From an uncultured Collinsella sp. (GTDB taxonomy: Bacteria > Actinomycetota > Coriobacteriia > Coriobacteriales > Coriobacteriaceae): a DNA stretch of 64,000 nucleotides. Position 1 is the first letter of the stretch; the number at the start of each line of letters is the position of its first letter. Shown one piece after another: positions 8,745-17,402 of the stretch. The DNA is taken from positions 1 to 64,000 of the forward strand of contig CABSAN010000001.1 of the NCBI GenBank assembly GCA_902475785.1. The letters run 5' to 3'. The translations under genes were made by a program, and so were the position numbers. The notes beneath the pieces were generated by a model that had not been told where the DNA came from, did not search any database, and saw only the letters and a program-made list of their open reading frames with translations.

Positions 8745-8790
8745 CGTACGGTGCCAGCCAATGCATAGCATGCGGGCACCGTACGTTTGT
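8745..8790 (+). terminator. Hairpin between tig and clpP, terminator-like
   Basis: CGTACGGTGCC (8745-8755) and GGCACCGTACG (8775-8785) form a perfect 11-pair stem with a 19-base loop, followed by TTTGT. It could terminate tig or attenuate read-through into clpP. Confidence 0.65.
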
Positions 8791-8830
8791 CTAGAACCAC
8801 TATTGGTCCGTAAGAGAAATGGAGATGCGT

Positions 8831-9451
8831 ATGATCGCTAAGTTCGATTCCGCCCTCGTGCCATACGTTATCGAGCAGACGCCGCGCGGCGAGCGCAGCT
8901 ACGATATCTATTCGCGCCTGCTCAACGACCGCATCATCTTCTTGGGCGAGGAGATCAACTCCGTCAGCGCCAACCTGGTCGTTGCCCAGCTGCTGCATCT
9001 TGAGAGCCAGGATGCCGAGAAGGATATCTCGCTCTACATCAATTCGCCCGGTGGCGAGGTCTACTCCGGTCTGGCGATTCTGGACACCATGAACTTCATT
9101 AAGCCGCAGGTCTCCACCATCTGCGTGGGCATGGCCGCGTCCATGGCCGCCGTGCTGCTTTCGGCCGGCGCCAAGGGCAAGCGCTTCTGCCTGCCGCACT
9201 CCAAGGTCATGATTCACCAGCCCAGCGGCGGTGCCCAGGGCCAGCAGACCGAGATCGAGATTGTGGCCGAGGAGATCAAGAAGACCCGCCGCGAGCTCAA
9301 CCAGATCCTGTCCGACGCTTCGGGCCAGCCCATCGAGAAGGTCCAGGCCGATACCGAGCGCGACAACTACCTGACCGCTGCCGAGGCCCTCGACTACGGC
9401 CTGATCGATCGTATCGTCACCTCGCGCGACCTCGCCGCGAAGGACGCCTAG
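8831..9451 (+). CDS. clpP: ATP-dependent Clp protease proteolytic subunit
   Basis: Serine protease that forms the double-heptamer chamber of ClpXP/ClpCP. The nucleophile serine lies in [14 protein letters not shown], the histidine in [15 protein letters not shown], and the aspartate in the [18 protein letters not shown] segment. The handle region around [14 protein letters not shown] is intact. Three in-frame ATGs occur at 8819, 8825 and 8831. GGAG at 8821-8824 gives six-base spacing only for 8831, which yields 206 residues, close to the family norm. It ends one base before clpX begins, so the pair is an operon. As in most bacteria with this order, clpX supplies the unfoldase. Confidence 0.95.
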   Translation: MIAKFDSALVPYVIEQTPRGERSYDIYSRLLNDRIIFLGEEINSVSANLVVAQLLHLESQDAEKDISLYINSPGGEVYSGLAILDTMNFIKPQVSTICVGMAASMAAVLLSAGAKGKRFCLPHSKVMIHQPSGGAQGQQTEIEIVAEEIKKTRRELNQILSDASGQPIEKVQADTERDNYLTAAEALDYGLIDRIVTSRDLAAKDA

Positions 9452-9452
9452 G

Positions 9453-10865
9453 ATGGCAGGTAACATGCAGGACAACTTTGACGAGAACGGCAACCCCATC
9501 CGCTGCTCCTTCTGCGGAAAAGAGCAGGGACAGGTTCGCCGCCTTGTTAAGGGTCCGACCAACATCTTTATCTGTGACGAGTGCGTCGCCGCCTGCTCCG
9601 AGATCCTTGAGGAGTCGCTGGCTTCGGACTTTATGGACGCCGCCCGCAACGGCAATCTCCCGGGTTTCCTCAACGACCACGGCCAGGCTGCGTCTCAGCC
9701 CGCCGTTGACCCCGAGACGGAGGGCTTTGAGCTTGAGGACGACCGTCAGGTGATTACGCACGTGCCGACACCGCACGAGATCTATGACGAGCTTTCGGCC
9801 TATGTTATGGGGCAGGAGGACGCCAAGCGCGCCATGTCGGTGGCCGTGTACAACCACTACCGTCGCGTGATCGAGGGCGGTGCTGCGGTGTCCGCCCTTG
9901 ACGAGGCATCGGGCATGGGCGCCCAGTTTGACGATGACATGGACGAGGTGGAACTCGCCAAGTCCAACATTTTGCTGCTTGGCCCCACCGGTACCGGTAA
10001 GACCCTGCTGGCCCAGACGCTCGCGCGCATCCTCGAGGTGCCGTTTGCCATCGCCGACGCCACCGCGCTTACCGAGGCCGGATACGTTGGCGAGGACGTG
10101 GAGAACATCCTGCTCAAGCTCATCAACGCCGCCGATGGCGATATTGAGCGCGCGCAGGTGGGCATTATCTACGTGGACGAGATCGATAAGATTGCCCGCA
10201 AGGCCGAGAACCTCTCCATCACCCGCGATGTTTCGGGCGAGGGCGTTCAGCAGGCACTGCTTAAGATTCTTGAGGGCACGGTGGCAAGCGTTCCGCCCAC
10301 CGGCGGCCGCAAGCATCCCCAGCAGGAGCTGCTGCAGATCGACACGACCAACATCCTGTTCATCTGTGGCGGTGCCTTTGTGGGTCTGGACAAGATCATC
10401 GCCGACCGCGTGGGCAACAAGGGCGTGGGCTTTAACTCCGAGATCGCCGGCCCCACCTCGGTCGACGAGAACGACCTGCTGCGCCAGGTGCTCCCGCAAG
10501 ACCTCAACGCCTTTGGCATGATCCCCGAGTTCGTGGGCCGTACGCCCGTCGTCACCCAGACGCAGGCGCTCGACGAGGACGACCTGGTGTCGATCCTGAC
10601 CGAGCCCAAGAACGCCGTTGTGCGCCAGTACCGCAAGATGTTCCAGCTCGAGGACGTTGAGCTTGAGTTTGAGGACGCGGCCCTGCACGAGATCGCCCGC
10701 ATGGCGCTCGCTCGCAAGACCGGCGCCCGCGGTCTGCGCTCCATCTGCGAGGACGTGCTGCAGCAGACGATGTTCGACCTCCCCAGCGAGGAGGGCGTTT
10801 CCAAGGTCATCGTGACCGAAGCCTCCGTAAAGGGCACCGAACAGCCCCAGCGCATCTACGGGTAA
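9453..10865 (+). CDS. clpX: ATP-dependent Clp protease ATP-binding subunit ClpX
   Basis: AAA+ unfoldase that recognises substrates and feeds them to ClpP. The N-terminal zinc-binding domain shows RCSFCGKEQ and [10 protein letters not shown] (C4 type, residues about 17-50). Walker A is [14 protein letters not shown] (about 178-191), Walker B is [11 protein letters not shown], and a sensor/pore region [10 protein letters not shown] lies near 282. The C-terminal small domain ends with [11 protein letters not shown]. At 470 residues it is slightly longer than E. coli ClpX (424), owing to an acidic insert between the zinc domain and AAA module (about 55-125) and a second near 150. Start ATG 9453 follows the clpP stop by a single base. 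Confidence 0.97.
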   Translation: MAGNMQDNFDENGNPIRCSFCGKEQGQVRRLVKGPTNIFICDECVAACSEILEESLASDFMDAARNGNLPGFLNDHGQAASQPAVDPETEGFELEDDRQVITHVPTPHEIYDELSAYVMGQEDAKRAMSVAVYNHYRRVIEGGAAVSALDEASGMGAQFDDDMDEVELAKSNILLLGPTGTGKTLLAQTLARILEVPFAIADATALTEAGYVGEDVENILLKLINAADGDIERAQVGIIYVDEIDKIARKAENLSITRDVSGEGVQQALLKILEGTVASVPPTGGRKHPQQELLQIDTTNILFICGGAFVGLDKIIADRVGNKGVGFNSEIAGPTSVDENDLLRQVLPQDLNAFGMIPEFVGRTPVVTQTQALDEDDLVSILTEPKNAVVRQYRKMFQLEDVELEFEDAALHEIARMALARKTGARGLRSICEDVLQQTMFDLPSEEGVSKVIVTEASVKGTEQPQRIYG

Positions 10866-10886
10866 CCTGCCTAAAATGTGTTTACA

Positions 10887-10926
10887 AATAGCCTCCGGCC
10901 ACCCGCGGTCGGAGGCTATTTTATAT
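10887..10926 (+). terminator. Rho-independent terminator of the tig-clpP-clpX block
   Basis: AATAGCCTCCGGCC pairs with GGTCGGAGGCTATT around a six-base loop, followed by TTTATAT. Confidence 0.9.
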
Positions 10927-11015
10927 ATACGCAATAACCCCAACTACCTGTGTTATTCTGTGTGTTTGTTTAAGCCTCAGCGAAGTCATATCAGACTGAA
11001 GTAATCGATACCTAA

Positions 11016-11131
11016 GGGGAGGAATGTAGGCCCGATTTTCGTAGATTCCGCACGAGCCGAAGACCACTTAATGTGGTCTTCGAGCGAGCCCAGGACTTGA
11101 CCGAGCGAAAATCGGGCCTACATTCCTCCCC
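11016..11131. repeat. Two-tier inverted-repeat element upstream of valS (family E, copy 1)
   Basis: The outer arms (11016-11041 and 11106-11131) are perfect 26-bp inverted copies. The 64-base interior holds a second hairpin, CGAAGACCAC/GTGGTCTTCG around loop TTAAT (11058-11082). It also carries the single-strand motifs TTCCGCACG (5') and CAGGACT (3'). The same three interior motifs occur, reverse-complemented, in the element after valS at 13857. It ends 20 bases before the valS start, so it would lie in the valS leader if transcribed. No T-box consensus is present. Confidence 0.88.
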
Positions 11132-11151
11132 GATGGGCAAGGGAGAGATAT

Positions 11152-13848
11152 ATGGAAGAAATGCCCAAGAACTACGATCCGTCGACCAACGAGCCGGCGA
11201 TCTTGCAGAAGTGGCTCGACGGCGGCTACTACAAGCGCCGCGAGGGCGTGGGCGACTGCACCGTCACCATTCCGCCTCCCAACGTGACCGGCAAGCTCCA
11301 CATGGGTCACGCCACCGACGACTCCATCCAGGACGCTATCATCCGTATGGCTCGCATGCGCGGCAAGTCCACGCGCTGGGTGCTCGGCACCGACCACGCC
11401 GGTATCGCCACGCAGACCAAGGTCGACAAGAAGCTCAAGAGCGAGGGCATCAGCCGTCTGGAGATCGGTCGCGACAAGTTTGTCGACGCCTGCTGGGATT
11501 GGACCCACGAGTACGGCGGCATCATCGTCGAGCAGATCAAGCGCATGGGCTGCTCTGTCGACTTCGACAACGAGCGCTTCACCATGGACGAGGACTACGC
11601 GCAGGCCGTACGCAAGGTCTTTTGCGACTGGTACCACGACGGTCTGATCTATCGCGGCAAGCGCATCGTCAACTGGTGCCCCAACTGCACTACCGCTATC
11701 TCGGACGACGAGGCCGAGTATAAGGACGAGAAGGGCCACCTGTGGCACCTGCGCTACCCGCTGACCGAGCCGGTCAACGGCCAGGACTACATCGTCGTCG
11801 CCACCACGCGCCCCGAGACCATGCTCGGCGACACGGGCGTTGCCGTCTCCCCGAAAGATCCCGAGAAGGCGGCCTTCGTGGGCAAGACCGTCAAGCTTCC
11901 CATCGTCAACCGCGAGATCCCCATCTTTGAGGATTGGCACGTCGACGCCAACTTTGGTTCCGGCTTCGTTAAGGTCACCCCGGCCCACGACCCTAACGAC
12001 TATGCCATGGGTCAGGCCCACGACCTGCCGCAGATCAACATCTTTGACGAGCACGCGGTGGTCGTCGAGGGCTACGGCGAGTTCACCGGCATGAACCGCG
12101 ACGAGTGCCGCGAGGCCGTCATCAAGTGGTTCGAGGAGCACGACCTGCTCGACCACGTCGAGGAGCACGATCACTCCGTCATGCATTGCTACCGTTGCGA
12201 CGCCGCCCTGGAGCCGTGGCTGTCCGAGCAGTGGTTCGTCGCCGTTGACAAGCTCAAGGGTCCGGCGCTCGACGCCGTCAATTCCGGCAAGGTCACCTTC
12301 CATCCCTCGCGCTGGACGCAGACCTACACCACCTGGATGGAGAACCTCAAGGACTGGTGCATCAGCCGCCAGCTGTGGTGGGGCCACCGTATCCCCGTGT
12401 TCTACTGCGAGGACTGCGGCTGGGAGGACGCCCTTACCGAGGACACCGACGTGTGCCCCAAGTGCGGCGGCCATCACGTGCATCAGGACGAGAACGTGCT
12501 GGACACCTGGTTCAGCTCGCAGCTGTGGACCTTCGCCACGCAGGGCTGGCCGCAAAAGCCGGAGCTGCTCGAGGGTCATCACCCCACGACGGCGCTCGTC
12601 ACCGCGCGCGACATCATCGCGCTGTGGGTCGCCCGCATGGTCATGAGCTCGCTGTACTTCCTGGACGAGGTGCCGTTTAAGGACGTCGTCATCTACCCGA
12701 CGATTCTGGCCAAGGACGGCAGCCGCATGTCCAAGTCCAAGGGCAACGGCGTTGACCCCATGGATCTCATTGGCATGTACGGCGCCGACGCCATGCGCTA
12801 CAACCTGCTGACGCTCTGCACCAACAACCAGGATGTTAAGTTCGATGCGAACATCGACAAGAAGACCAAGAAGCTCATCGACAGCCCGCGCACCGAGCAG
12901 GCCAAGTCGTTTGTGACCAAGATCTGGAACGCCAGCCGCTTCCTGCTCATGAACATGGAGGGCTACACGCCCGGCGAGCCCGTCGTGGAGACGCCGGCCG
13001 ACGCCTGGATGTTCAGCCGCCTGGCCAAGGCCGTGAAGATGGTCACCGAGGGTATTGAGAACTACACCTTTGGCGATATGGCCCGCGGCGTGCAGCAGTT
13101 CTTCTGGAACGAGGTTTGCGACTGGTACGTCGAGGTCACCAAGGCCCGCCTGAAGGGCGAGGGCCGTCTGCAGGCGCAGCGCAACCTGATCTTTGTGCTC
13201 GACACCTCCATTCGCCTGATGCATCCGCTTATGCCGTTTGTCACCGAGGAGATCTGGGACAACATGCCGGCGAGCGTGCTCGACCTGGATGCCGAGGGTA
13301 ACGTGGACCGCGCCGAGGCACTCATGATCGCCAAGTGGCCGGAGCCCGCCGACTACGCCAAGTACGTCGACGAGCCCGCCGAGCGTGCGTTTGAGCTGTG
13401 CCGCACCGTCGTTTCTGCCGCCCGCGCCACGCGTTCGCGCTATCGCTTGAGCCCCAAGGCCGAGCTCGACGTGGTCGTGCGCGCCGGTGCTGAGGACATC
13501 GAGAAGCTCGAGAGCCTGCGCTCGACCATCGAGCCGCTAGCGAACACCGCCTCGTTGGTCATGGGCACCGACGTTGAGAAGCCGGCTGCGAGCATTGCCG
13601 TGGTCGACAGCGGCGTCGAGGTCTTTGTGGTGCTCGAGGGCAAGGTTGACCTTTCGGCCGAGAAGGCGCGCCTGGAGAAGGAAATCGCCGCGGCCCAGAA
13701 GGAGCTCGCCGGCTGCGAGAAGACGCTCGCTAACGAGGGCTTTGTCGCAAAGGCCGCGCCCGCGGTGGTCCAGAAGAAGAGGGACCGTGCAGCTGAGCTC
13801 AAGGAGATCCTGGCGGCGCTGACCTCGCAGGTTGCTGACTTCTCGTAA
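11152..13848 (+). CDS. valS: Valyl-tRNA synthetase
   Basis: Charges tRNA-Val in the cytosol. This class Ia synthetase has the HIGH-type motif PPNVTGKLHMGHA (about 43-55), GTDHAGIATQ shortly after, a CP1 editing domain (about 190-350, with TTRPETMLGDTGVAV) and the KMSKS loop DGSRMSKSKGN (about 523-533). A tRNA-binding anticodon domain and a C-terminal coiled-coil arm (about 835-898, heptad-like KARLEKEIAAAQKEL) follow. At 898 residues it is typical of the bacterial enzyme. The start has AAGGGAGA upstream. Large inverted-repeat elements of one family flank the gene on both sides in opposite orientation. Confidence 0.97.
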   Translation: MEEMPKNYDPSTNEPAILQKWLDGGYYKRREGVGDCTVTIPPPNVTGKLHMGHATDDSIQDAIIRMARMRGKSTRWVLGTDHAGIATQTKVDKKLKSEGISRLEIGRDKFVDACWDWTHEYGGIIVEQIKRMGCSVDFDNERFTMDEDYAQAVRKVFCDWYHDGLIYRGKRIVNWCPNCTTAISDDEAEYKDEKGHLWHLRYPLTEPVNGQDYIVVATTRPETMLGDTGVAVSPKDPEKAAFVGKTVKLPIVNREIPIFEDWHVDANFGSGFVKVTPAHDPNDYAMGQAHDLPQINIFDEHAVVVEGYGEFTGMNRDECREAVIKWFEEHDLLDHVEEHDHSVMHCYRCDAALEPWLSEQWFVAVDKLKGPALDAVNSGKVTFHPSRWTQTYTTWMENLKDWCISRQLWWGHRIPVFYCEDCGWEDALTEDTDVCPKCGGHHVHQDENVLDTWFSSQLWTFATQGWPQKPELLEGHHPTTALVTARDIIALWVARMVMSSLYFLDEVPFKDVVIYPTILAKDGSRMSKSKGNGVDPMDLIGMYGADAMRYNLLTLCTNNQDVKFDANIDKKTKKLIDSPRTEQAKSFVTKIWNASRFLLMNMEGYTPGEPVVETPADAWMFSRLAKAVKMVTEGIENYTFGDMARGVQQFFWNEVCDWYVEVTKARLKGEGRLQAQRNLIFVLDTSIRLMHPLMPFVTEEIWDNMPASVLDLDAEGNVDRAEALMIAKWPEPADYAKYVDEPAERAFELCRTVVSAARATRSRYRLSPKAELDVVVRAGAEDIEKLESLRSTIEPLANTASLVMGTDVEKPAASIAVVDSGVEVFVVLEGKVDLSAEKARLEKEIAAAQKELAGCEKTLANEGFVAKAAPAVVQKKRDRAAELKEILAALTSQVADFS

Positions 13849-13856
13849 GGCTTACT

Positions 13857-13975
13857 GAGGGGCGCGTCCCGATGCTTTGCTCTCCGCTGCGGACAGTCCT
13901 GCGCAAGACGGACAGCACATTAAGTGCTGTCCTTTGCGTGCGGAACTTGCGGCGAGCAAAGCATCGGGCCGCTCC
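13857..13975. repeat. Two-tier inverted-repeat element downstream of valS (family E, copy 2, opposite orientation)
   Basis: Outer arms have a perfect 15-bp core (13868-13882 with 13954-13968), extended by partial pairing. The inner hairpin GGACAGCAC/GTGCTGTCC has loop ATTAA (13910-13932). Read on the minus strand, the interior contains TTCCGCACG, CACTTAATGTG and CAGGACT in the same order as the element at 11016, although the arms share no sequence with it. It begins eight bases after the valS stop. Confidence 0.85.
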
Positions 13976-14128
13976 TAGTTCGTTTACGTCGTTGTTTGCA
14001 ACTGGTAGGTTAGGGCCACTGGGTTGTGGCCTTGATCTTGCTGCAAGCGGATAAAGGCTGATATTGTCAACGCGAGGGGCTCATTCTTTTTGGTGGGCCT
14101 CTTTTTATGTAATGGGGGACTTTGGGTT

Positions 14129-15472
14129 ATGGCTAAGCGTTCGGGGTCGTATTCTGTGCCGTTCTCGTTTGAGTTGCTTTCGTTTGGTGAGGCTGTGGGG
14201 CTTGCTGCTGATACGGGGCGGATTTCTGGGGATGCTGGGCCTCTGCTTGAGACGGTTGTCGATATGCTCGATGAGTTGGGGCGTCCGGACGAGTACTTTG
14301 ATTGCATTCAGGTTGCCGGTACCAATGGCAAGACTTCGACCACGCGTTTTTCGGCTGCTATCCTTCGTGGTGAGGGGTTAAAGACCGCACTGTATACGTC
14401 GCCGCAGCTGGTGCGCTATCCCGAGCGCATGGAGGTTGACGGTTGCGTTGTGAGCGATGAGGCGTTTGCCCGTGGCGTTTCTGCCGCCGTCGAGGCGGGG
14501 CATCTCGTGAATGCCCGTCGTGTGGCGGCGGGGGAGCGCGCCTATACCATCACGCCGTTTGACCTGCTGACGGCTGCCGCGCTGGTGGTGTTTGCCGAGG
14601 CTGCGGTGGACGTTGCCGTGCTCGAGGTTGGCATGGGCGGCCGTTGGGACGCCACGAGTGCGACCGATCCTGTCGCCGTTGCCATTACCGGCATCGGGCT
14701 CGACCACACGCGCATCCTGGGCGATACGCTCGAGGCCATTGCGGGGGAGAAGGCTGCGGTCATCAAACCCGGACGCCTGGTTGTGCTGGGTGAGGGTACG
14801 CACGAGTCGAGCGTTCAGCGCGTGATGGATGCCCGTTGCCGCGAGTGCGGTGTGGTGCCGCTGGTGGTGAGCCACTCCACGACCAAGGTGCCGGCGCATG
14901 TGGGCGATACGGTGGAGTTTAGTTGCACTACGCCGCGTGCGATCTATACGTCGAGTATGGTCAAGCCGGCGTATCAGCCGCAGAATGCCGCGTGCGCGAT
15001 CATGCTGTGCGAGGGGTATTTGGGTCGCGAGCTCGACCATGAGGCGCTTGATGCTTCGCTTATGGGCTGTCCCACGCCGGGCCGTTTTGACGTGCTGGGA
15101 ACCAATCCGCTCAAGCTGATTGACGCTTGCCATAACCCCCAGAGCTGCGAGAACTTTGTGAGCGCACTGGACGAGATCGATCCGTGCGTTGAGAATCGCC
15201 CCACGTTGCTATGCGCCGCGCTGGCCGACAAAGACGTGGCGGGTATCGTCGACGTGCTGATTCCAGCCTTCCCGCGCGTGGTCGTAACCCAGACCGATTC
15301 CGATCGCGCCCTGCCGGCGGAGGAGCTCGCTGCCCTTGTTGATGCCGACAAGCTTGCGGGCGTGTACCCCAGCGTATCCGAGGCCCTCGCAGCCTTCGAT
15401 GCCGCGGGCGAGCCTTTCGTGGCAGCCGGCACCATCACCCTAGCCGGCGAAGTAGCGGGGCTACTCCGCTAG
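14129..15472 (+). CDS. folC: Folylpolyglutamate synthase / dihydrofolate synthase
   Basis: Mur-ligase-family enzyme that adds glutamate to folates, and in many bacteria also to dihydropteroate. The P-loop is QVAGTNGKTSTTRFSA (about 56-71). Downstream come the Mur-type LEVGMGGRWDATSA and TGIGLDHTRILG motifs, and the C-terminal glutamate-ligase domain has LIDACHNPQSCENF (about 332-345), where DxxHNP is diagnostic. ATG 14129 has a GGGGGA purine stretch nine bases upstream. An earlier in-frame start at 14090 lacks one. The product is 447 residues. It is separated from valS by a repeat element and about 150 bases of leader, so it may have its own promoter. Confidence 0.93.
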   Translation: MAKRSGSYSVPFSFELLSFGEAVGLAADTGRISGDAGPLLETVVDMLDELGRPDEYFDCIQVAGTNGKTSTTRFSAAILRGEGLKTALYTSPQLVRYPERMEVDGCVVSDEAFARGVSAAVEAGHLVNARRVAAGERAYTITPFDLLTAAALVVFAEAAVDVAVLEVGMGGRWDATSATDPVAVAITGIGLDHTRILGDTLEAIAGEKAAVIKPGRLVVLGEGTHESSVQRVMDARCRECGVVPLVVSHSTTKVPAHVGDTVEFSCTTPRAIYTSSMVKPAYQPQNAACAIMLCEGYLGRELDHEALDASLMGCPTPGRFDVLGTNPLKLIDACHNPQSCENFVSALDEIDPCVENRPTLLCAALADKDVAGIVDVLIPAFPRVVVTQTDSDRALPAEELAALVDADKLAGVYPSVSEALAAFDAAGEPFVAAGTITLAGEVAGLLR

Positions 15473-15505
15473 AGCCCTTCCGCAGGGTAGCTAGTTGGCC
15501 TGCTC

Positions 15506-15665
15506 GCCACGAAATGGGCCAATCTACTACGTTTGACCGGTTACGCCCGACCACGCCGAGAATTGCGAAACTAAAACCGCAGGTAGAAGGCTTGCCGTTT
15601 TTAAAAAAAGACCCGCATGGTCGACCCATGCGGGTTAAACGTAGTAGATAGCCCGTTTTCGTGGC
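15506..15665. repeat. Variable-arm structured element with conserved core (family F, copy 1)
   Basis: Imperfect 29-bp outer arms (15506-15534, 15637-15665) end in a perfect ATCTACTACGTTT/AAACGTAGTAGAT pair. The interior holds GACCA, then GCGAAA-C-TAAAACCGCAGGTAGA-A-GGCTT (15565-15593), an A-rich stretch, and a perfect ten-pair hairpin ACCCGCATGG/CCATGCGGGT (15611-15635). The interior core recurs at 17171 with only two substitutions over 29 bases, whereas the arms are unrelated. Confidence 0.88.
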
Positions 15666-15706
15666 GTATCTCTAGACTGTCAAATTGGTCGACCTGGCCC
15701 CATGGC

Positions 15707-15773
15707 AGTTGCGGTGAAATAGTTCCTGGATTATGCCTCTGTGGGCCAATCCAGGAACTATTCCACCGCAACT
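15707..15773. repeat. Inverted repeat, GCGGTGAAATA family (family A, copy 2)
   Basis: 26-bp arms (15707-15732, 15748-15773) pair with one G-T type mismatch around a 15-base spacer. The outer half, AGTTGCGGTGAAATA, is the family consensus, and the inner half GTTCCTGGATT is copy-specific. Together with the element before it, this fills the folC-pepP gap (15473-15797), where no gene is seen. Confidence 0.88.
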
Positions 15774-15797
15774 TATTGAGGGGCTATTGGGAAGGGG

Positions 15798-16886
15798 CTA
15801 GGCTAGGCGGACTGGGTCGTGGGGGTAGGCGTTGAGAATCTCGACGCCGGTCTCGGTAACCAGGGCAAGGTCCTCGATGCGGACGCCGGTGTGGCCGGGG
15901 AGGTAGATGCCCGGTTCGATGGAGAACGTCATGCCCGGCTCTACGACCTGCTCGTTGACAAGGGAAACATCACCCGGCTCGTGGTCCTGCAGACCAATCG
16001 AGTGGCCCAGGCGATGCGTAAAGTACTGCCCATAGCCCGCATCCTCAATCACGTCGCGCGCGGCGCGGTCCAGGTCGCACATGCGCACGCCCGGTGCGAT
16101 GATCGCCTCGGCGGCCTCGTTGGCACGGCGCACGATGTCGTAGATGCGTGCCGTCTCTTCGTCCGGCTCGCCCCAAAAGAACGTGCGCGTCATGTCCGAG
16201 CAGTAGTTGCGACGACGCCCGCCAATGTCGAACAGCACCACGTCGCCGCGCTTGAGTACGGTGTCGTCGGGCTCGTGATGCGGGTCGCCGGCGTTGGCGC
16301 CAAAGCTTACGATGGGCGGAAAGCTAAAGCCCTCGCAGTCGTGCTTGCGGTACAGGCCGAGCATCTGGTCGGCAATTTCGCGCTCTGTCACGCCCTCGTG
16401 GACGAGCTTGATGGCGTCGGCCATCACGGCGTCGTTGGCGGCCGAGGACACGCGCATGAGCTCCTGCTCGGCGGCATCCTTGTGGGTGCGTGCGGCGGTG
16501 ACGGCAAAGTCGCCCAGGAAGAACTCGCTCGCAGCATGGCGCTCCATAAGGGGCATTAAAAATCCGGAGCGCATAACGGTATCGATGCCGAGGGGCTTGG
16601 TTGGATTGACTTCGCGAGCGATGGCGTCGGTCACGACGTCGGTGTCGGTGTGGTAGGCCACGCGGGCGTTGTCGTACTCGGGCAGCTGATGTAGGGCGTT
16701 AACCAAGATTGCGGGCTCGGCATCGCGCGCGAGCAACACGCCACAAAAACGCTCGAACATATCGGCATAAAAGCCGGTCAGATAGTAGATCGACCACGGG
16801 TCGTTCACAAGCAGCTGCGCGCCGGGGTGCTGAGGCTCGAGCGCATCGAGCACGCGCGCCACACGCTGGTTGTCGACATGTGCCAT
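15798..16886 (-). CDS. M24-family Xaa-Pro aminopeptidase / dipeptidase
   Basis: Cytosolic metallopeptidase of the pita-bread fold, predicted to remove residues next to proline. The N-terminal creatinase-like domain (about 1-125) precedes the catalytic domain. Metal ligands are visible as D in VVLFDIGGRR, D in YCSDMTRTFF, H in FTHRLGHSIGLQDHEPG, E in TFSIEPGIYLPG and E in VRIEDLALVTE. At 362 residues it fits PepQ/YpdF-type enzymes better than the longer AMPP. AAAGGA stands about five bases before the ATG. It is monocistronic, flanked by repeat elements on both sides. Whether it prefers dipeptides or longer peptides cannot be told. Confidence 0.92.
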   Translation of the reverse strand: MAHVDNQRVARVLDALEPQHPGAQLLVNDPWSIYYLTGFYADMFERFCGVLLARDAEPAILVNALHQLPEYDNARVAYHTDTDVVTDAIAREVNPTKPLGIDTVMRSGFLMPLMERHAASEFFLGDFAVTAARTHKDAAEQELMRVSSAANDAVMADAIKLVHEGVTEREIADQMLGLYRKHDCEGFSFPPIVSFGANAGDPHHEPDDTVLKRGDVVLFDIGGRRRNYCSDMTRTFFWGEPDEETARIYDIVRRANEAAEAIIAPGVRMCDLDRAARDVIEDAGYGQYFTHRLGHSIGLQDHEPGDVSLVNEQVVEPGMTFSIEPGIYLPGHTGVRIEDLALVTETGVEILNAYPHDPVRLA

Positions 16887-16930
16887 GAAACATCCTTTCG
16901 CTAGGGTGCCACCATGGTATCCCCAATGCC

Positions 16931-17110
16931 AGGGTAGTCAATTTGGGACGGGGCTATTTTAGCTGCGTCAAACATGTGGAATGATTTTTCTGGGACGGGG
17001 ATTAAATAATCAATGGGTGCCGAATGATTATTTAATCCCAGTCCCAGAAAAATCATTTGAGTGAACGTTCGGGCAAAAGTAGTCATAAGAGGCCCGTCCC
17101 GAATTAGCTG
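16931..17110. repeat. GGGACGGGG-core inverted repeat (family C) interrupted by a second hairpin
   Basis: The left unit (16931-16966), GGGTAGTCAATTTGGGACGG and on into GGCTATTTTAGCTGC, closely resembles the arms of the element at 53833. A degraded complementary unit with GGCCCGTCCCGAATTAGCTGG lies at 17090-17110. The loop between them is occupied by a separate perfect-looking hairpin (16980-17057), which suggests nested insertion. Confidence 0.7.
16980..17057. repeat. 33-bp inverted repeat nested in the family C element
   Basis: Arms 16980-17012 and 17025-17057 match with one mismatch around a 12-base spacer. Each arm contains TCTGGGACGGGGATT or its complement, so the GGGAC core is shared with families B and C, while the AT-rich flanks (AATGATTTTT, AAATAATCA) are unique. 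Confidence 0.88.
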
Positions 17111-17111
17111 G

Positions 17112-17271
17112 TTTCAAAAGTATGGCGGATTACGGGGCTCGACCTGTAATACTTGACCATGGGAGAAATCGCGAAATTAAAACCGCAGGTAGACGGCTTA
17201 TCAAAAATCGAAAATTGCCGGTATGGATGGGGGTCTCCGAATCAGCCCCGTAATCCGGCATAGTTTTGAAA
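17112..17271. repeat. Variable-arm structured element with conserved core (family F, copy 2)
   Basis: 28-bp outer arms (17112-17139, 17244-17271) pair with two mismatches. The interior contains GACCA, GAAATC, then GCGAAA-T-TAAAACCGCAGGTAGA-C-GGCTT (17171-17199) and further matches to copy 1 (an A-rich run, then CCGG-ATGG). The arms share no sequence with copy 1 at 15506. Confidence 0.88.
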
Positions 17272-17313
17272 TGGCACTAAAGTAGGCACAAGCTAAATAC
17301 CAATTCCAAGGAT

Positions 17314-17380
17314 AGTTGCGGTGGAATAATTCCTGGATGCCGGGGTTTTGGCGGAAATCAGGAACTATTTCACCGCAATT
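17314..17380. repeat. Inverted repeat, GCGGTGAAATA family (family A, copy 3)
   Basis: Left AGTTGCGGTGGAATAATTCC (17314-17333) and right GGAACTATTTCACCGCAATT (17361-17380) pair with three differences. This is the most diverged family member in the window. Confidence 0.8.
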
Positions 17381-17402
17381 GAGGAGGGGCGGGGTGGATG
17401 GC

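Noticed and set aside
11016..11131. T-box riboswitch upstream of valS
   Set aside because: No AGGGTGGNACCGCG-type T-box, no specifier loop or antiterminator; the structure is a symmetrical two-tier inverted repeat also found after the gene.
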